This document shows positions 63,895-64,000 of a stretch of 64,000 nt of DNA, one piece after another. The notes under the pieces were generated by a model. It was given only the letters and a program-made list of their open reading frames with translations. It ran no database searches and had not been told where the DNA came from. This DNA comes from Candidatus Competibacter sp. GTDB lineage: Bacteria; Pseudomonadota; Gammaproteobacteria; Competibacterales; Competibacteraceae. Position 1 is the stretch's first letter, and each line of letters begins with the position of its first letter. Position numbers and translations under genes: made by a program. The stretch spans positions 1 to 64,000 of the forward strand of contig JARSSH010000060.1 of assembly GCA_029624815.1 (NCBI GenBank), given 5' to 3'.

Positions 63895-64000
63895 ATGGAG
63901 AAGAGTTACTTCGGTACGGACGGTATTCGGGGACGGGTCGGCGAACATCCGATTACGGCGGAGTTCGTGTTGAAGCTGGGTTGGGCGGTTGGGCGGGTGC
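63895..64000 (+). CDS. glmM: phosphoglucosamine mutase, 5' part only
   Basis: The first 35 codons are present ([19 protein letters not shown]...). [13 protein letters not shown] is the hallmark N-terminus of GlmM, which converts glucosamine-6-phosphate to glucosamine-1-phosphate for cell-wall synthesis. AGAGGAAA precedes the ATG by 7 bases. The rest lies beyond the window. Confidence 0.96.
   Translation, partial: MEKSYFGTDGIRGRVGEHPITAEFVLKLGWAVGRV

Overview
The window reads as chromosomal DNA of a GC-rich, free-living, nitrogen-fixing gammaproteobacterium. The evidence is the rlmE-ftsH-folP-glmM order with yhbY divergent, ArgA and PurL of gammaproteobacterial length, a nifV-nifW-nifZ operon, and genes for ovothiol synthesis, CHAT/two-partner-secretion/DUF928 proteins and a kinase-MORN fusion. 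This mixture recalls environmental lineages such as Competibacteraceae or purple sulfur bacteria. That placement is inference; no rRNA is present to fix it.

Layout. 1-8,800 is a minus-strand defence-type island. It holds a partial PIN-like gene, a GNAT/DUF1778 toxin-antitoxin pair flanked by a duplicated gene end, and a retron. The retron has a SWIM/WGR gene and a DUF29 gene upstream, a msr-msd RNA gene with 24-nt (extended about 30-nt) a1/a2 repeats and a 30-bp perfect msd stem, a retron reverse transcriptase (NAxxH, YADD, VTG), a WGR protein and a large repeat protein. 9,100-15,700 holds an ammonium transporter with a sigma-54-like promoter, PatB, a TpsB outer-membrane transporter, an orphan TRAP binding protein and a methyltransferase-like gene. 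15,760-24,500 is a cAMP/secretion locus: a consensus CRP operator, and a minus-strand operon CHAT protease - TPS exoprotein - DUF928 - Crp/Fnr regulator, divergent from a CHASE2 adenylate cyclase. 24,500-30,200 holds a beta-lactamase-like hydrolase, an EEP-family protein, a small Cys/Gly-rich ORF and a Ser/Thr kinase-PEGA-MORN fusion.

From 30,480 most genes are housekeeping: aroC, an MFS transporter, a GT2 glycosyltransferase of low GC, a class II aldolase-like gene, cpdA, argA, nifZ/nifW/nifV (with a NifA-type upstream site and a sigma-54 promoter), purL, qor, a thiOSGE + moeB-rhodanese operon, a deacetylase, a CBS protein, dusA, pyrD, a VpsR-like sigma-54 activator, uvrC, pgsA, three tRNAs (Gly-GCC, Cys-GCA, Leu-UAA), ovoA, yhbY, a small membrane protein, rlmE, ftsH, folP and the start of glmM.

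The most unusual system is the retron at 1,422-8,792: RT and RNA gene are both recognisable, but the associated proteins are split WGR, HEAT-like and SWIM genes rather than one of the common characterised retron effectors. The second is the cAMP-linked CHAT/TPS locus, where cyclase, Crp-type regulator, a perfect CRP site and (10 kb away) the phosphodiesterase CpdA lie in one window.
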